A stretch of 64,000 bases of DNA. It comes from CAZKVJ01 sp964556225 (lineage in GTDB: Bacteria; Actinomycetota; Acidimicrobiia; Acidimicrobiales; Ilumatobacteraceae). Each line of letters starts with the position of its first letter. Position 1 is the stretch's first letter. Shown here piece by piece: positions 8,615-17,311 of the stretch. Where the stretch lies: the NCBI GenBank assembly GCA_964556225.1, contig CAZKVJ010000005.1:1-64000 (forward strand), written 5' to 3'. The position numbers and the translations under genes were made by a program. The notes below the pieces were generated by a model. It searched no databases, was not told the origin of the DNA, and worked only from the letters and a program-made list of their open reading frames with translations.

Positions 8615-9712
8615 GTGGCGCGGCGCGACTGGCGGTGGTGGGTCGGAGGGATCGGCCGGACGCTGATCATCACCGGGCTGCTCCTGTTCGCGTTCGTCGG
8701 CTACCAGCTCTGGGGGACGGCGATCGAGGAGTCCCAGGCCCAGAACCACCTCGAGAGCGAGTTCGAGGACCTGCTCGCCGGCACCACGACCACCAGCACC
8801 GTCACCACCTCGACCGCTGCGCCGTCGTCGTCGACCACCCTCCCGGCGGTCACGACCACCACCGAGCCGGGCGGTGTCCAGGAGCTGCCGCCGATCAACG
8901 ACGGCGACCCGATCGCGGCCCTCGACCTGCCCACCATCGGCGTGTCGAAGTACGTCGTCGCCGGCATCGGCGTCGACGACCTGAAGAAGGGGCCTGGCCA
9001 CTTCCCCTCGACACCGCTGCCGGGCCAGTACGGCAACGCCGCGATCGCCGGGCACCGAACCACCTACGGCGCGCCCTTCTACGACATCGACGAGCTCGAG
9101 GTCGGCGACCCGATCGTCGTCACGACGCTGTTCGGGACGTACACGTACCGGGTCACCGAGCAGCTCATCGTCTCGGCCGAGGACTACGCGCTGGTGGTCG
9201 ACGGCGACCCCACCAAGGCCACGCTCACCCTCGTGTCCTGCCACCCGCGCTACACGGCGAAGCAGCGCATCGTCGTGCGCTCCGAGCTCGACCCGTACAG
9301 CTCCGACGAGCCGGGGCGAGCGGTGCTGAACTACGGACGGGACGAACCGGCGCCGGAGGCGGCGTTGCCGGGCGAGGCCACCCCGGCCGACACGGCCACC
9401 GGCGCCACGACCCCCGACGACTCTGCACCCGACTCGTCGACCACGACCAGCACGGTCGCGGCGGCGCTGGACGACGGCACCCACGTCGAGTCGTCCGACG
9501 CGTTCGCCCAGGGATGGTTCGACGACGCCGCGGCGTGGCCCCACGTGATCGGCTGGGGCCTCGTCCTGGTGGCGATCTCGGTGGGCGGGGTGTGGGTGTC
9601 CCGCCGCACGCACCGTCGCTGGCTCGGGGTGCTGGTCGCGGCCGTGCCGTTCGTGATCTGCCTCTACTTCTGGTTCCAGAACATCAACCGCCTGCTGCCG
9701 CCGAACCTGTGA
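8615..9712 (+). CDS. Class E sortase-like transpeptidase
   Basis: A 365-residue protein: N-terminal membrane anchor (about 13-33), a Thr/Ser-rich linker, the sortase beta-barrel (about 100-225), a second low-complexity linker and two C-terminal membrane segments. Catalytic residues are His147 in AGHRTTYG, Cys209 in TLVSCHP, and an Arg in KQRIVV. Class E sortases of actinobacteria attach proteins with an LAXTG signal to the wall; no substrate gene is nearby. I chose GTG 8615, eight bases after TAGCGT at 8601-8606; a GTG at 8594 is also in frame. Its 3' end overlaps the convergent alcohol dehydrogenase gene by 29 bases. Confidence 0.85.
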   Translation: MARRDWRWWVGGIGRTLIITGLLLFAFVGYQLWGTAIEESQAQNHLESEFEDLLAGTTTTSTVTTSTAAPSSSTTLPAVTTTTEPGGVQELPPINDGDPIAALDLPTIGVSKYVVAGIGVDDLKKGPGHFPSTPLPGQYGNAAIAGHRTTYGAPFYDIDELEVGDPIVVTTLFGTYTYRVTEQLIVSAEDYALVVDGDPTKATLTLVSCHPRYTAKQRIVVRSELDPYSSDEPGRAVLNYGRDEPAPEAALPGEATPADTATGATTPDDSAPDSSTTTSTVAAALDDGTHVESSDAFAQGWFDDAAAWPHVIGWGLVLVAISVGGVWVSRRTHRRWLGVLVAAVPFVICLYFWFQNINRLLPPNL

Positions 9713-10703
9713 GGTCCACCACGGCGGCCCCTCGTACCCGCCCCTCGGCCAGGTCCACCAGCGCGTCGTTCACCCGCGCCAGCGGGTAGCGCACCACCTC
9801 GGTGCGCAGCGGGATCTCGACCGCCAGCCGCAGCAGGCCTCGCACGTCGTCGCGGGTGACGTTGGCGACGCTGCGCAGCTGGCGCTCCCACCACAGCAGC
9901 TCGTAGGGGAGCTCGGGGATGCGGTCGAGGTGGATCGCGTTCACGGCGACGATCCCGCCGCGGCGCAGGCTCGTCAGGGCGGCGACCACGACGTCACCGC
10001 TCGGCGCGAACGTGATCGCCGCATCGAGCGCGACCGGCGGTCGCTCGTCGTAGCCCCCGACCCACGCCGCGCCCAGGGCGAGCGCCCGCTCTCGCTCCGC
10101 CGTCGAGCGGGTGCACACGTGCACCTCACAGCCGAGGTGGCGCGCCATCTGGATGACGATCGTCGCCGACGCCCCGAAGCCGTACAGGCCGAGGCGGCTC
10201 CCCCGTGCGACCTCGGCGACCCGCAGGCAGCGGTACCCGATCGCTCCGCCGCAGAGCAGTGGCGCCAGCGCGACCGGGTCGCCGGTCGGGGGCAGCGGGT
10301 ACACGAAGTCGCCCCTGGCGACGAGGTGCTCGGCGAAGCCGCCGTCCACGTCCCAGCCGGTGAACCGGGCGTCCTCGCAGAGGTTCTCGAGCCCGCCGGC
10401 GCAGAACCGGCACCGGCCACACGTCGACGCGATCCACGCCACGCCGACCCGCTCCCCCACCCCTACGCCGACCACGCCGGCACCAACGGCCTCGACGACC
10501 CCGACCGCCTGGTGGCCGGGCACCACTGGGCAGCGGTGGAGCGCCAGATCCCCCTCCGCCAGCTGCAGGTCCGTTCGGCACACGCCGCAGGCCTCCACCC
10601 GGATGGCCACCTCCCCGCGCTCGGGCGCCGGCACCGGCCGGTCGGCGAGCACCAGCGGCGCGCTGGCCGCCGGGCCCGGCTGGTGGAGCTCTGCCGCGCG
10701 CAT
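9684..10703 (-). CDS. Zinc-dependent alcohol dehydrogenase
   Basis: A 339-residue medium-chain dehydrogenase. The catalytic zinc site is CGVCRTD (39-45) with GHQAVG near 63, the structural zinc site has four Cys (TCGRCRFCAGGLENLC), and the nucleotide-binding loop is LYGFGASA. The GFGASA form is typical of the AdhA-type group related to AdhP. The substrate is unknown. The frame is open far upstream, but the ATG at 10703 fits the family and directly precedes the start of domain homology. It lies two bases beyond the stop of the ABC permease gene. Confidence 0.88.
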   Translation of the reverse strand: MRAAELHQPGPAASAPLVLADRPVPAPERGEVAIRVEACGVCRTDLQLAEGDLALHRCPVVPGHQAVGVVEAVGAGVVGVGVGERVGVAWIASTCGRCRFCAGGLENLCEDARFTGWDVDGGFAEHLVARGDFVYPLPPTGDPVALAPLLCGGAIGYRCLRVAEVARGSRLGLYGFGASATIVIQMARHLGCEVHVCTRSTAERERALALGAAWVGGYDERPPVALDAAITFAPSGDVVVAALTSLRRGGIVAVNAIHLDRIPELPYELLWWERQLRSVANVTRDDVRGLLRLAVEIPLRTEVVRYPLARVNDALVDLAEGRVRGAAVVDLTGSAAAGG

Positions 10704-10705
10704 GG

Positions 10706-11503
10706 TCAGCCGTTCAGGTCGCGGCGCTCGAACGCGACCGACCCGACCGCCAGCACCGCTGCGGTGGTGACGAGCAGCGCCAGCGTGGGGACGGGGGCGA
10801 TGCCCTCGACCAACGGGTGGAGGTTGACCGTGTGGCGGAACGGTGACGGCGCGGCGAGCGGATCGAGGGCATCGACGATCTGCGAGAGCGACTCCACGAC
10901 GTAGGCGCCGACGGCGAGCGCCGCTCCGAGCCCGATGGCGAGCGCCCGATGCCCGGTGGCCGCCCCGATCGAGAAGGTGATGGTGGCGAACACCAGCCCG
11001 AGCAGGCCAACGGCCAGGCACGCGGCCGCCAGGTGGGTGAGCGCCACGTCGAGGCGCACCATGGGTCCGACGACCGCCAGGGTCACGAAGAGCGCGGCGG
11101 TGAGCACGCCGATCGAGTGGAGGACGGCCAGGTACTTCTCGGCGACGAGCCGTCGGCGCGACAGCGGCCGGGCCAGCACCACGCCGAGCAGGCCGGCCTC
11201 CTCCTCACCGGCCAGCGTCCCGGCCGCCACTGCGATGCCGGCCCCGATGAACAGCAGCGGGAGCATGAAGGAGAACATCTCGAGCTGGAGGTAGCCCTCC
11301 GGCGTGCCCATGTTCGTGACCCCGCCGAAGAACGCGAGCAGCTCCTCCGGGTAGTCCTCGAGCAGGTTCTCGTAGAGGTCGTTGTCGCGCACGGAGGGGT
11401 ACATCCCGACCTGCAGGACCGTCAGCGAGACCAGACCGAGGACCCAGCCGAGCAGCGAGCGGCGCCGCAGGTGCACCGACTGGCGGGCGATGACCGCGCT
11501 CAT
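10706..11503 (-). CDS. ABC transporter permease (ABC-2 type)
   Basis: A 265-residue membrane protein with six predicted helices. It has the ABC-2 permease layout: an N-terminal helix, an extracytoplasmic region (about 38-70), then EEEAGLLGVVLARPLSRRRLVAEK, the coupling-helix segment common in two-gene exporters. The ATG overlaps the stop of the ATPase gene (ATGA), so they form one transporter. The substrate cannot be told; such pairs often give drug or lipid efflux. Confidence 0.85.
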   Translation of the reverse strand: MSAVIARQSVHLRRRSLLGWVLGLVSLTVLQVGMYPSVRDNDLYENLLEDYPEELLAFFGGVTNMGTPEGYLQLEMFSFMLPLLFIGAGIAVAAGTLAGEEEAGLLGVVLARPLSRRRLVAEKYLAVLHSIGVLTAALFVTLAVVGPMVRLDVALTHLAAACLAVGLLGLVFATITFSIGAATGHRALAIGLGAALAVGAYVVESLSQIVDALDPLAAPSPFRHTVNLHPLVEGIAPVPTLALLVTTAAVLAVGSVAFERRDLNG

Positions 11504-12426
11504 GACGCCACCCCGGCGGCGTCGGCGGGCACCTCGTCGTGGCGCGCCGTGTAGTACTGCAGGAAGATCTGGTCGAGGTCGGCCTCGTGGCTGGTGAGGT
11601 CGACCACGTCGAGCGCCGCGATGGCGCGCAGCACCGGCGCCATCGCACCCTCGACCGAGCACCGAACCCGGTCACCCGAGACGACGACGTCGTGGACGCC
11701 GGGCACTCCGGCCAGCACGTCCGGCGATGCCGGCCCGGCCAGGTGGATCTCGACGGTGCGCATGGCCCGGCTGCGCAGCACCCCGACGTCTTCGACCACG
11801 ACCAGACGTCCGGCCCGGATGATCCCGACCCGGTCGGCGACCCGCTGCACCTCGTCGAGCTGGTGCGAGGACAAGAACACCGTGCAGCCCTCGGCGACCA
11901 CCTCACGCACGAACGCGTGGAACTCGGCCTGCACCAAGGGGTCGAGACCGCCGGTGGGCTCGTCGAGGATCGCCAGCTCGGGCTGGTGGGCGAACGCCTG
12001 CACGATGCCGACCTTCTGCTTGTTGCCCTTCGAGAGCTGGCGGAACGGGACCGTCAGGTCGAGGTCGAAGCGTGCCGCCAGCCGGCGCGCCCCCTCGTGA
12101 CAGGAGCGCCCGCTCAGCGCGCACAGCAGATCGACGAGGTCCTCGCCCGTCATGCGTGGGTACATCGCCCCGTCGCCGGGCAGGTAGCCGATCCGGGCAT
12201 GGATCGCGACGGCGTCGCGGCGGGCGTCGAGCCCGAGGACCTCGACGCGACCCGACGTCGGGCGGATCTGGTCGAGCAGCAGCCGGATCGTCGTCGTCTT
12301 GCCGGCCCCGTTCGGCCCGAGGAACCCGAACACCTCGCCCTGCGGCACCCGCAGGTCGAGCCCGTCGAGCGCCACGGTCGCCCCGAACCGCTTCGTCAGC
12401 GCGTCCGTCCGGATGACATCGACCAC
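11500..12426 (-). CDS. ABC exporter ATPase
   Basis: A 308-residue ATPase of the DrrA/CcmA-like exporter group: Walker A GPNGAGKTTT, an unusual but accepted signature LSKGNKQK, Walker B LAILDEPTGGLDP and switch SSHQLDEV. A roughly 90-residue C-terminal domain follows, as in exporter ATPases. The start GTG at 12426 was chosen by domain position; the frame is open for more than 200 codons upstream as the shadow of the enoyl-CoA hydratase gene. It is followed by the permease with a 4-base overlap. Confidence 0.88.
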   Translation of the reverse strand: MVDVIRTDALTKRFGATVALDGLDLRVPQGEVFGFLGPNGAGKTTTIRLLLDQIRPTSGRVEVLGLDARRDAVAIHARIGYLPGDGAMYPRMTGEDLVDLLCALSGRSCHEGARRLAARFDLDLTVPFRQLSKGNKQKVGIVQAFAHQPELAILDEPTGGLDPLVQAEFHAFVREVVAEGCTVFLSSHQLDEVQRVADRVGIIRAGRLVVVEDVGVLRSRAMRTVEIHLAGPASPDVLAGVPGVHDVVVSGDRVRCSVEGAMAPVLRAIAALDVVDLTSHEADLDQIFLQYYTARHDEVPADAAGVAS

Positions 12427-12466
12427 CGCACCATGGTCGCGCTGGCTCGCCCCTGCGGCGAGGGCC

Positions 12467-13201
12467 CTACGACCCGGTGAAGCGCGGCCGGCGCTTGTCG
12501 AGGAAGGCGCGACGGCCCTCTTCGGCATCGTGGCTCGACCACGCCGCCGCCCGGGCCTCCTCGAACAGCTCGTCCACCTCGGGCGCCGGGGCGGAGCGCT
12601 CGAGTCCCAGCTTGTGGGCCGCCATCGTGAGCGGCGCCAGCGTCGCGATCTCCGCCGCCCAGTCGAGGGCGTCGGCGAGGGTGCCGAGGCGGTGGACGGC
12701 GCCGTGCGCGAACAGCTGCTCGGCACGGTACGTCTGCGCGGCGACGAGCATCCCCCGAGCGATCGGCCACCCGACCTCGCGGGCGAGCCGTTCGACCGTC
12801 CAGTGGTCGACCACCAGGCCGAGCCGGGCGGCCGGCACGCCGAAGGGGCTCGAGGGTGTGGCCACCCTGAGGTCGCAGGCGATGGCCAGCTGGGTGCCCG
12901 CACCGAGTGCCGGCCCGTCGACCGCGGCGATGCACGGGAACGGCAGCTCGGTGAAGCCACGCAGCACGCTGACCAGCACCGCCACGAACTCGTCGCTCTC
13001 CACGCCGGTGAGGTCGGCACCGGCGCAGAACGCCGGGGGCGAGCCCGTGAGCACGAGCGCCCGGGCACCGGCGTCCTCGGCCTCGAGCTGGGCCGCCCGC
13101 AGCGCCAGCAGCGTGGGGTGGTCCACGGCGTTGCGGCGCTCCGGCCGGTCGATCGTGACGACGGCGATCGTGTCCCGCCACTCGACTCGCACCTCTACCA
13201 T
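12467..13201 (-). CDS. Enoyl-CoA hydratase/isomerase family protein
   Basis: A 244-residue crotonase-fold protein. The oxyanion-hole strand FCAGADLTG and the second block GPALGAGTQLAIACD are intact. The residue usually Glu in the hydratase site is replaced in PSSPFGVPAARLGLV, so hydration is not assured. TAAGGT on the minus strand (13214-13209) is seven bases before the ATG, suggesting a leaderless message. It is divergent from a small membrane protein gene. Confidence 0.85.
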   Translation of the reverse strand: MVEVRVEWRDTIAVVTIDRPERRNAVDHPTLLALRAAQLEAEDAGARALVLTGSPPAFCAGADLTGVESDEFVAVLVSVLRGFTELPFPCIAAVDGPALGAGTQLAIACDLRVATPSSPFGVPAARLGLVVDHWTVERLAREVGWPIARGMLVAAQTYRAEQLFAHGAVHRLGTLADALDWAAEIATLAPLTMAAHKLGLERSAPAPEVDELFEEARAAAWSSHDAEEGRRAFLDKRRPRFTGS

Positions 13202-13228
13202 GCCGTCGACCTTAGGAGTCGACGCACC

Positions 13229-13507
13229 ATGCCCCCTGCACCGGCCCGGCCGGACCCCGACGACCCCGTGCGCGCTCGGCGCCGCCAGATCGAGCGGTGG
13301 ACCCTGCTCGCCAACCGGATCGGCTACCTGCTGTTCGCGCTGGCGATCGCCTGCTTCGTGATGGCGTTCGCGTTCGGCTTCAACGGCGTGCTCGTCACGG
13401 TGGTGACGGTGTGCCTCATCGCCGGGTCGATCCTGCTGGCGCCGGCGATCGTGCTGAGCCACGCCGTCAAGGCCGCGGAGAACGACGACCGCGCTCGGGG
13501 CCTATGA
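13229..13507 (+). CDS. Small two-helix membrane protein
   Basis: A 92-residue protein with a charged, proline-rich N-terminus, two adjacent membrane helices (about residues 31-74) and a short basic tail. I do not recognise a family beyond small actinobacterial membrane proteins of unknown role. It is divergent from the enoyl-CoA hydratase gene and convergent with a TetR gene 13 bases away. Confidence 0.65.
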   Translation: MPPAPARPDPDDPVRARRRQIERWTLLANRIGYLLFALAIACFVMAFAFGFNGVLVTVVTVCLIAGSILLAPAIVLSHAVKAAENDDRARGL

Positions 13508-13520
13508 GCCAGCGCTGCCG

Positions 13521-14105
13521 TCAGCTCCGGCCGATGCCGCGCAGGCCGGCCCATGCCAGCTCGGCCACCTGCTCACCGAGCCGGTCCGGGTCGAACGCCG
13601 CCCCGGAGCCCACGAGATGCCGGCTCACCCCCTCGGCCAGACCGACGAGGCCGTGGGCGAGGGTCGTCTGGTGCACCGGGTCGATGTCGACGGCGATGAG
13701 CGGTGCGATCGCCTCGGCGGCACGCGCCTCCACCGAGCGCACCGCGGCGTTGAACTCCTCGTCGCGGCGGGCACCGCTGCCGAACAGCAGCACGAAGGCA
13801 TCGCGGTCGGCATCGACCCAGTGGAAGTAGGCGCGGAAGCCGGCGAGGGTCTGGGTGCGCCCGTCCGTCGCCTCGGACGTGGCCTTCGTGATGACCGACA
13901 GCATGCGCGCCCCGACCTCTTCGAGCAGGGCGAGGTACAGGTCGCGCTTGGAATCGAAGTGCTGGTAGAGCACCGGCTTGGTCACCCCGGCCCGTTCGGC
14001 CACGTCGTTCATGGACGTGCCGTGGTAGCCCTGCTTGGCGAACACCTCGAGGGCGACGTCGAGCAGCTGCTCGCGACGGGCGGAGGCCGGAAGTCGGGAC
14101 GACAT
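13521..14105 (-). CDS. TetR family transcriptional regulator 1
   Basis: A 194-residue TetR protein: the N-terminal DNA-binding domain has the helix-turn-helix TSMNDVAERAGVTKPVLYQHF, followed by an all-helical ligand domain. ATG 14105 was chosen by domain start and by TACCCT on the minus strand nine bases upstream; the open frame continues beyond it. The palindrome GTTACCCCAGGGTAAC sits over that hexamer and is a likely autoregulatory operator. It is divergent from the FadA5-like thiolase gene, a possible target. Confidence 0.88.
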   Translation of the reverse strand: MSSRLPASARREQLLDVALEVFAKQGYHGTSMNDVAERAGVTKPVLYQHFDSKRDLYLALLEEVGARMLSVITKATSEATDGRTQTLAGFRAYFHWVDADRDAFVLLFGSGARRDEEFNAAVRSVEARAAEAIAPLIAVDIDPVHQTTLAHGLVGLAEGVSRHLVGSGAAFDPDRLGEQVAELAWAGLRGIGRS

Positions 14106-14106
14106 G

Positions 14107-14122
14107 GTTACCCCAGGGTAAC
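14107..14122. promoter_or_regulatory. Palindromic operator GTTACCCCAGGGTAAC
   Basis: A perfect inverted repeat with 7-base arms (GTTACCC/GGGTAAC) and a 2-base centre, directly upstream of the TetR 1 ATG and covering its likely -10 hexamer. Position and symmetry fit autorepression; the protein bound is inferred. Confidence 0.55.
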
Positions 14123-14153
14123 GGCCGGGTCGTGGCCCGATGGATCCGGCGAC

Positions 14154-14170
14154 GTAATGTGCACCATTAC
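14154..14170. promoter_or_regulatory. Inverted repeat GTAATG-N5-CATTAC at thiolase promoter
   Basis: A 6-base-arm palindrome with a TGCAC centre. It overlaps TAATGT (14155-14160), the best -10 candidate for the thiolase gene, whose ATG is 49 bases downstream behind a GGGAGGA ribosome site. The sequence differs from the GTTACC palindrome 30 bases away, so a second regulator may act here. Confidence 0.45.
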
Positions 14171-14208
14171 GGGCGCTGCTGGGGCGTCCGACCGGGAGGA
14201 TGCGAACC

Positions 14209-15384
14209 ATGGGGACGCCCGTCATCGTCGAGGCCGGCCGGACCGCCATCGGCCGCCGCAACGGCGACTTCGCCGACGTGCACGCCGCCCACCTGCTGGC
14301 CAAGGCTCAAGTCGGCGTGCTGGAGCGGGCCGGCTGGGAGCCCGGGCGCGTCGGCCAGGTCGTCGGCGGGTGCGTCACCCAGGCTGGCGAGCAGGCCAGC
14401 AACGTGACCCGCACGGCGTGGCTGAGCGCCGACCTGCCCTACACCGTGGCCGGCACCACCATCGACTGCCAGTGCGGGTCGTCCCAGCAGGCGAACCACA
14501 TGGTCGCCAACCTCATCACGGCCGGCGCCATCGACGTCGGCGTGGCGTGCGGCGTCGAGCACATGAGCAAGGTCTGGCTCGGGGCCAACGTGCCGCGGGT
14601 CAGTGACACGGAGTTCATCAACGGCAGCTCGCGCCCGGACGGCTTCTCGTGGGACATGCCGGACCAGTTCGGCGCCGCCGAGCGGATCGCCGCACTGCGC
14701 GGCATCACGCGCGCCGACGTCGACCATCTCGGGCTCATCTCCCAGCAGAAGGCGATCCGGGCCACCGAGGAAGGTCGCTTCGAGCGCGAGATCATCCCGG
14801 TCGAGGTCACCGATGCCGCCGGGACGACGCGCACGGTGGCCCGCGATGGTGGGCTGCGCGAGACGTCGGCCGAGAAGCTGGCGGCCCTCAACCCGGTGCT
14901 GCCCGACGGCATGCACACGGCGGGCAACTCCAGCCAGATCAGCGATGGCGCCGCCGCAGTGCTCTGGATGGACGAGGACCTGGCCCGCGCCGAGGGGCTG
15001 CGGCCGCGGGCGCGCCTGCTGGCGCAGTGCCTGGTCGGGTCCGACCCCTACTACCACCTCGACGGCCCGATCGACTCCACCCGCAAGCTGCTCGAGATGA
15101 CCGGCCTGACACTCGGCGACATCGACATCGTCGAGATCAACGAGGCGTTCGCGTCGGTGGTGCTGAGCTGGGCGCGGGTGTACGGCATCACCGACGACGA
15201 GCTGCTCACCAAGATCAACGTGAACGGGGGTGCCATCGCGCTCGGGCACCCGGTCGGCGCCACCGGTAGTCGCCTCATCACGACCGCCCTCCACGAGCTC
15301 GAGCGCTCCGACAAGGAGCTGGCGCTCGTCACCATGTGCTGCGGCGGTGCCGTGTCGACCGGCACGATCATCCAGCGGATCTGA
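14209..15384 (+). CDS. fadA5: Steroid 3-ketoacyl-CoA thiolase, FadA5-like
   Basis: A 391-residue thiolase. The nucleophilic Cys89 is in DCQCGSSQQANHM, the His is in GHPVGATGS and the second catalytic Cys is in TMCCGGAVSTG. Blocks such as GGCVTQAGEQASNVTR, SSQISDGAAAVLWMDE and EINEAFASVVLSWARV match the mycobacterial FadA5 that releases the side chain of cholesterol as acetyl- and propionyl-CoA. ATG 14209 follows the ribosome site GGGAGGA (14194-14200) at proper spacing; the ATG at 14200 overlaps that site. It is followed 10 bases later by TetR 2. Confidence 0.85.
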   Translation: MGTPVIVEAGRTAIGRRNGDFADVHAAHLLAKAQVGVLERAGWEPGRVGQVVGGCVTQAGEQASNVTRTAWLSADLPYTVAGTTIDCQCGSSQQANHMVANLITAGAIDVGVACGVEHMSKVWLGANVPRVSDTEFINGSSRPDGFSWDMPDQFGAAERIAALRGITRADVDHLGLISQQKAIRATEEGRFEREIIPVEVTDAAGTTRTVARDGGLRETSAEKLAALNPVLPDGMHTAGNSSQISDGAAAVLWMDEDLARAEGLRPRARLLAQCLVGSDPYYHLDGPIDSTRKLLEMTGLTLGDIDIVEINEAFASVVLSWARVYGITDDELLTKINVNGGAIALGHPVGATGSRLITTALHELERSDKELALVTMCCGGAVSTGTIIQRI

Positions 15385-15394
15385 TCGCCGGACC

Positions 15395-16021
15395 GTGCCG
15401 CGAGACGCTGCGTCGACCCGGGAGCAGCTGCTCGAGGCGGGACAGCGCCTCTTCGCCGAGAAGGGACCCTTCCGCGCCCCGCTGAAGCAGGTCGTCGAGG
15501 CGGCCGGGCAGCGCAACGCGTCGGCGCTGCACTACCACTTCGGCGGCCGCCAGGGTCTGCTCGAGGCCATCCTCGCCCGCTACAACGAGCCGATCGAGGC
15601 CGAGCGCATGCTCCTGCTCGACCAGCTGCACGACACCGGGCGCGAGCGTGAGCTGAGGGCGCTGGTGACCGCGGTGGTGGTGCCGCTGACCCGCCAGCTC
15701 GACACCGCCGACGGCCGCCAGTTCCTCTCGATCGTGAGCCAGCTCGTCGACCTCTTCGACCGCTGGGACGAGGACGAGCAGCGCACCCCGCAGCAGGTCC
15801 TGCGGGCGTTCCGGGCCATCGAGGCGGCGCTGCCCGTCGACCTCGCACCGGAAGTGCGCCACGAGCGCCTCACCCGGTTCCTCGGACTCGTCACCGAGGC
15901 GATGGGTGCCCGTGCCCGGCGCATCGAGGCGGGCCGGCCGCTGCGACTGGCTGCGGAGGAGTTCCAGCGGAACCTCATCGACATGGCCGTCGGCGCCCTC
16001 TCCGCCCCCGCCACCCCCTAG
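15395..16021 (+). CDS. TetR family transcriptional regulator 2
   Basis: A 208-residue TetR protein with the helix-turn-helix APLKQVVEAAGQRNASALHYHF. The recognition helix is almost the same as in TetR 3 at 41 kb (AAGQRNNSVTQYHF). It sits between the FadA5-like thiolase and the FadE29-like dehydrogenase, and the nearest copy of the CTGACG palindrome is 1.3 kb away, making it the best local candidate for that regulon's repressor, though this is inference. The GTG at 15395 is 10 bases after the thiolase stop. Confidence 0.85.
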   Translation: MPRDAASTREQLLEAGQRLFAEKGPFRAPLKQVVEAAGQRNASALHYHFGGRQGLLEAILARYNEPIEAERMLLLDQLHDTGRERELRALVTAVVVPLTRQLDTADGRQFLSIVSQLVDLFDRWDEDEQRTPQQVLRAFRAIEAALPVDLAPEVRHERLTRFLGLVTEAMGARARRIEAGRPLRLAAEEFQRNLIDMAVGALSAPATP

Positions 16022-16032
16022 CCCCGCCCACC

Positions 16033-16076
16033 GTTTGGTCGACTTCAGCGCGAAAACGCTCGCAAGTCGAACAAAC
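16033..16076. terminator. Bidirectional terminator hairpin
   Basis: Imperfect inverted repeat between convergent genes: the left arm begins GTTTGGTCGACTT and the right arm ends AAGTCGAACAAAC, around an A-rich loop (cgaaaa). The 62-base gap holds nothing else. The outer T/A runs give a short U-tract in both directions. Confidence 0.6.
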
Positions 16077-16084
16077 GCGAGGGG

Positions 16085-17275
16085 TCAGCGCCGCGAGCGC
16101 ACCAGACCGAGGCCGGCGGTGGCCACCAGCTCTCGCTGGATCTCGTTGACGCCGCCGCCGAAGGTGTTGATCTGCGCGGCGCGGTTGGCCCGCTCGACCT
16201 CCCCGTGCAGCACGGCGCCGGGCGAGCCCTCGCGCAGGTGCGCCACCGGACCGAGGACGCCCTGCAGGATTCGGTACACCTCGACCATCTGCTCGGTGCC
16301 GAAGACCTTCACCGAGCTGGCCTGCGCCGGTCCGAGCGTGCCGTCGCTGACGGCCCGCACCAGCCGCCACGTCATCAACCGCACCGCGTCGAGCAGGGCC
16401 CGGCATCGGGCGAGGTCCGCCTGGACCCACGCCAGGTCGATCATCACCGGGCCACCGGCGCCGGTCCCGGAGGCCGGCGTCGAGCGGGCCCAGTCGATCA
16501 CGTCGTCGAGCAGCCGCTCGGTCAGCCCGGACAGTGCCGCCAAGCCGACACGCTCGTGATTGAGCTGCATGGTGATCAGCTTCCAGCCACCGTTCACCTC
16601 GCCCACCACGCTGTCGGCCGGCACCCGCACATCCGTGTAGTAGGTGGCGGTCGTCATCACGTCGCCCACGGTCGTGATCGGGGTCCACGAGAAGCCGCGG
16701 GCCGAGGTGGGCACGATGATTATGGTGATCCCTTGGTGCTTGGGCACGTCCGGGTCGGTGCGACAGGCGAGCCAGATGAAGTCGGCCTGGTTGGCACCCG
16801 ACGTGTACACCTTGCTGCCGTTGATGATCCACTCGTCGCCGTCGAGCACGGCGCTCGTGCGAAGGCTGGCCAGGTCGGTGCCGGCCTCCGGCTCGGTGTA
16901 GCCGATCGCGAAGTTCAGCTCACCGGCCAGGATCCCCGGCAAGTAGCGGCGCTTCTGCTCGTCCGTCCCGTGCGACATGATCGCCGGCCCGACGGTGTTG
17001 ACGGTGACGAACGGGAACGGGGCATGGGCCCGCTGCACCTCGTCGAAGAACACGAACTGATCCGTGGCCGGGCGACCCTGGCCGCCGTACTCGGTGGGCC
17101 AGCCGAGGCCCAGCCAGCCGTCCTGGCCCATCTGGCGGATGAGGCGCCGGAAGTGGACGCTGCCCTCGCCGGCGGACCCGAGCTCCTCGCGCACCTCGCG
17201 GGGCAGCAGCTCGGCGAAGTAGGCACGCAGCTCCTTGCGAAGGGCCTGCTGCTCAGGGGTCTCGGCCAGATGCAT
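16085..17275 (-). CDS. Acyl-CoA dehydrogenase, FadE29/FadE26 (ChsE)-like
   Basis: A 396-residue FAD acyl-CoA dehydrogenase of the steroid side-chain type. Blocks GWLGLGWPTEYGGQGR, FAIGYTEPEAGTDLASLRT and TFGGGVNEIQREL match mycobacterial FadE29 and FadE26, which work as alpha2beta2 heteromers with a partner lacking parts of the flavin site. No partner gene is adjacent here; the FadE27-like gene at 63.7 kb could supply one, which is inference. TAGGAT on the minus strand (17288-17283) is seven bases before the ATG, and the palindrome CTGACG-N3-CGTCAG lies just upstream, so it is probably controlled by that operator. Confidence 0.85.
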   Translation of the reverse strand: MHLAETPEQQALRKELRAYFAELLPREVREELGSAGEGSVHFRRLIRQMGQDGWLGLGWPTEYGGQGRPATDQFVFFDEVQRAHAPFPFVTVNTVGPAIMSHGTDEQKRRYLPGILAGELNFAIGYTEPEAGTDLASLRTSAVLDGDEWIINGSKVYTSGANQADFIWLACRTDPDVPKHQGITIIIVPTSARGFSWTPITTVGDVMTTATYYTDVRVPADSVVGEVNGGWKLITMQLNHERVGLAALSGLTERLLDDVIDWARSTPASGTGAGGPVMIDLAWVQADLARCRALLDAVRLMTWRLVRAVSDGTLGPAQASSVKVFGTEQMVEVYRILQGVLGPVAHLREGSPGAVLHGEVERANRAAQINTFGGGVNEIQRELVATAGLGLVRSRR

Positions 17276-17296
17276 CGCCCCGATCCTAGGCGCTCC

Positions 17297-17311
17297 CTGA
17301 CGACCCGTCAG
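17297..17311. promoter_or_regulatory. Operator A, CTGACGACCCGTCAG
   Basis: Perfect 6+3+6 palindrome 22 bases upstream of the FadE29-like ATG, overlapping the expected -35 region of its TAGGAT promoter. It also spans the stop codon of the neighbouring luciferase-like gene. One of four strong copies in the window. Confidence 0.65.

Noticed and set aside
16085..17275. Naming the lone dehydrogenase strictly FadE29
   Set aside because: FadE26 and FadE29 alpha subunits share most motifs; without an alignment I kept a broader name and no symbol.
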